NCBI GenBank assembly: GCA_052379845.1 | Contig: JBQTCF010000011.1 | Strand: one strand, 5' to 3' | Length of the DNA: 64,000 nt | Source: Roseinatronobacter sp052379845 | GTDB lineage: Bacteria > Pseudomonadota > Alphaproteobacteria > Rhodobacterales > Rhodobacteraceae | Part shown: positions 62,782 through 64,000 of the stretch, in pieces | How the letters are laid out: each line of letters opens with the position of its first letter | How positions within the stretch are numbered: position 1 is the stretch's first letter | Notes under the pieces: generated by a model | What the model was told of the DNA's origin: nothing | Seen by the model: only the letters and a program-made list of their open reading frames with translations | Databases searched by the model: none | Translations under genes and position numbers: made by a program

Positions 62782-62806
62782 GTGAGCCCCACGAAAGGGG
62801 GCTCAC
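62782..62806 (-). terminator. Hairpin after the flagellin gene
   Basis: GTGAGCCCC / GGGGCTCAC, a 9-bp perfect stem with loop ACGAAAG, 11 bp after the flagellin stop. It may let flagellin mRNA outnumber the downstream flaF-flbT message. Confidence 0.78.
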
Positions 62807-62816
62807 GACGCTGTTA

Positions 62817-64000
62817 TCAGCGGAACAGTGCCAGAATGTTCTGGGGCTGCTGGTTCGCAATCGACAGCGACTGGGTTGCCAGCTGCTGTTGCACCTGAAG
62901 CGCCTGCAAACGTGCTGAAGCCGCTTCCATATCAGCATCGACAAGGCTGCCAATGCCTGTTGTCAGCGCGTCAGACAGGTTCTTGATGAATTCTGCCTGC
63001 GTATCGATGCGGGTTTGCGCAGACCCGAAGGCCGCAGCCGAATCGATGGCGGTCTGGATCAGCCCTTCAATGTCGGCCAGGGCGGAACTTGCGCCTGCTG
63101 CTGTGCTGACATCGATATCGTTCAGCGCTTCCAAACGCCCCCCGATTTCGACATCATTCGTCTGAATGGCCTGCAAGCTGACGTTGTTGCCAGCCCCTGT
63201 TTCACCCGTGAAAGTCACCGTTGCAACACCGTTTGTTGCCACAGTCACCGCTGCGGACAGAGAGCTGTTCGCGTCCAGAGTGCCAGCTTCAATCGCGCTG
63301 GCAACCCGGGCATTGAAGGCATCGGCCAGCCCGCGCGCCATATCCGCCTGTGTGTCACCGTCGCGTGCGACATAGCTTACGTCGCGTGTCGCATCGTTGA
63401 ACGCTGCGCCAACACTGCCTGCCGCAGCAGAGATGTTGATCTGAACGCCCATGCCAGCTTCAACACTGTCAATCACAACAGCCGTGGTTGGTGGCGTTGC
63501 AGCACCTGTCAGCGCAACAACTGCAGCCGCATCCAGCGCACCGCTGATGTTGCTGCCGCTACCTGCGGCATCTGCGGTTCCGGCAGTCCAGTCTGTTGCG
63601 TTCGTGCCCAGGTCTTGCTTGGCCACATCGATATTTGCCGATGCAACACTTCCGTCAGATGCGCGGTCCAGCGATGACAGCACATTGACCGTTCCAGACC
63701 CTGCAGTTGCGTCGCGGTTGGACAACAAGTTCAGACCATTGAACTGCGCAGCAGTCGTGATCGAGGTGATCTGCTCGCGCAGGGCCACGATATCCGTCTG
63801 GATTTTTACGCGATCAACGTTTTCTTCCTGCGCGGAAACAATCGCCCCTTTCATCTGGGTCAACAGGTCCGTGACGGTTTCAGCCGCTTGCGCACCCACA
63901 GCGACAGTGGACCGGCCCAAGGCCAGACTGTCAGAAATCGCAGAGAACCCTTTGACATCGGCCTGCATGGTCTTGGAAATAGCCCAGACAGCGGCGTTAT
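62817..64000 (-). CDS. fliC: Flagellin, 5' end cut by the window edge
   Basis: At least 393 residues are visible; the frame continues past base 64000 (reading NAAVWAISKTMQADVKGF at the edge), so about 50 N-terminal residues are missing and the ATG at 63968 is internal. The N-terminal D0/D1 part (LALGRSTVAVGAQAAETVTDLL, ENVDRVKIQTDIVALREQI, AAQFNGLNLLSN) and C-terminal part (AQTRIDTQAEFIKNLSDALT, QVQQQLATQSLSIANQQPQNIL) are normal. The middle about 190 residues, Ala/Thr/Val-rich and low in charge, form the surface-exposed variable domain. It heads fliC-flaF-flbT-DUF1217. Confidence 0.92.
   Translation of the reverse strand, partial: NAAVWAISKTMQADVKGFSAISDSLALGRSTVAVGAQAAETVTDLLTQMKGAIVSAQEENVDRVKIQTDIVALREQITSITTAAQFNGLNLLSNRDATAGSGTVNVLSSLDRASDGSVASANIDVAKQDLGTNATDWTAGTADAAGSGSNISGALDAAAVVALTGAATPPTTAVVIDSVEAGMGVQINISAAAGSVGAAFNDATRDVSYVARDGDTQADMARGLADAFNARVASAIEAGTLDANSSLSAAVTVATNGVATVTFTGETGAGNNVSLQAIQTNDVEIGGRLEALNDIDVSTAAGASSALADIEGLIQTAIDSAAAFGSAQTRIDTQAEFIKNLSDALTTGIGSLVDADMEAASARLQALQVQQQLATQSLSIANQQPQNILALFR

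Noticed and set aside
62817..63968. ATG at 63968 as the flagellin start
   Set aside because: The frame continues to the window edge and reads NAAVWAISKTMQAD, the normal flagellin N-terminal domain, so this Met is internal.
1..64000. CRISPR arrays, transposase genes, rRNA operon, toxin-antitoxin pairs
   Set aside because: No regularly spaced short repeats, no transposase motifs and no rRNA sequence were seen; the XRE gene has no RelE/HigB-type partner beside it.

Overview
The window is a piece of chromosome from an alphaproteobacterium of the Rhodobacterales (Rhodobacteraceae). The evidence is the gene neighbourhoods (hemD / mitofilin-like / hemY-like; ribB-ribH-nusB-aat; purH-lspA-DUF3035 with two M16 peptidases; fliC-flaF-flbT-DUF1217), a gene-transfer-agent type endolysin and holin, a bifunctional CysNC, and high G+C coding DNA rich in GCGC. 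The genus cannot be fixed from the sequence alone.

Layout. 1-2,152: end of an integrated element: an unknown gene cut by the left edge, a tyrosine integrase, and a tRNA-Thr(CGT) whose 3' end faces the integrase. 2,282-11,131: hemD operon, tsaD-gpsA with small YCII and EVE genes, selO, msrB. 11,307-14,982: NDUFA12-like complex I protein, DUF2155 protein, then the riboflavin/nusB/aat operon. 15,147-16,533: a GH108 endolysin and a 3TM holin resembling the GTA lysis pair, with a 227-bp repeat between them. 16,540-30,207: DUF3775, photolyase-like protein, rmuC-mutL, two M16 peptidases, DUF3035 lipoprotein, lspA, purH, heparinase-like protein, rsmB, DUF1674. 30,208-30,799: gene-free, filled by two kinds of repeat. 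30,800-42,273: rpoH, rluD-type gene, an A+T-richer accessory patch (acidic coiled-coil protein, stand-alone receiver, XRE regulator), then rpoD, dnaG, exported msrB, terB-like gene and glutamate dehydrogenase. 42,405-49,361: TetR regulator, small lipoprotein, DUF3445 enzyme, a polyamine-type ABC transporter operon and tRNA-Leu(GAG). 49,520-60,940: peptidoglycan-binding-like protein, lipB, ctaD with an FNR box, DUF2244, amidase, lipoprotein, gatA/gatC, cysNC/cysD. 61,172-64,000: flagellin operon, with the flagellin gene cut by the right edge.

Most of the window is housekeeping. The less ordinary content is: a dispersed, structured 227-229 bp repeat with inverted ends (four copies); a second hairpin repeat whose outer arms differ between copies but stay complementary; a RibB with a GTP-cyclohydrolase-like half that has no cysteine; a photolyase-like protein with apparently swapped domain order; and the accessory patch at 33.2-35.6 kb. 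No CRISPR array, transposase, rRNA operon or obvious defence system was seen.
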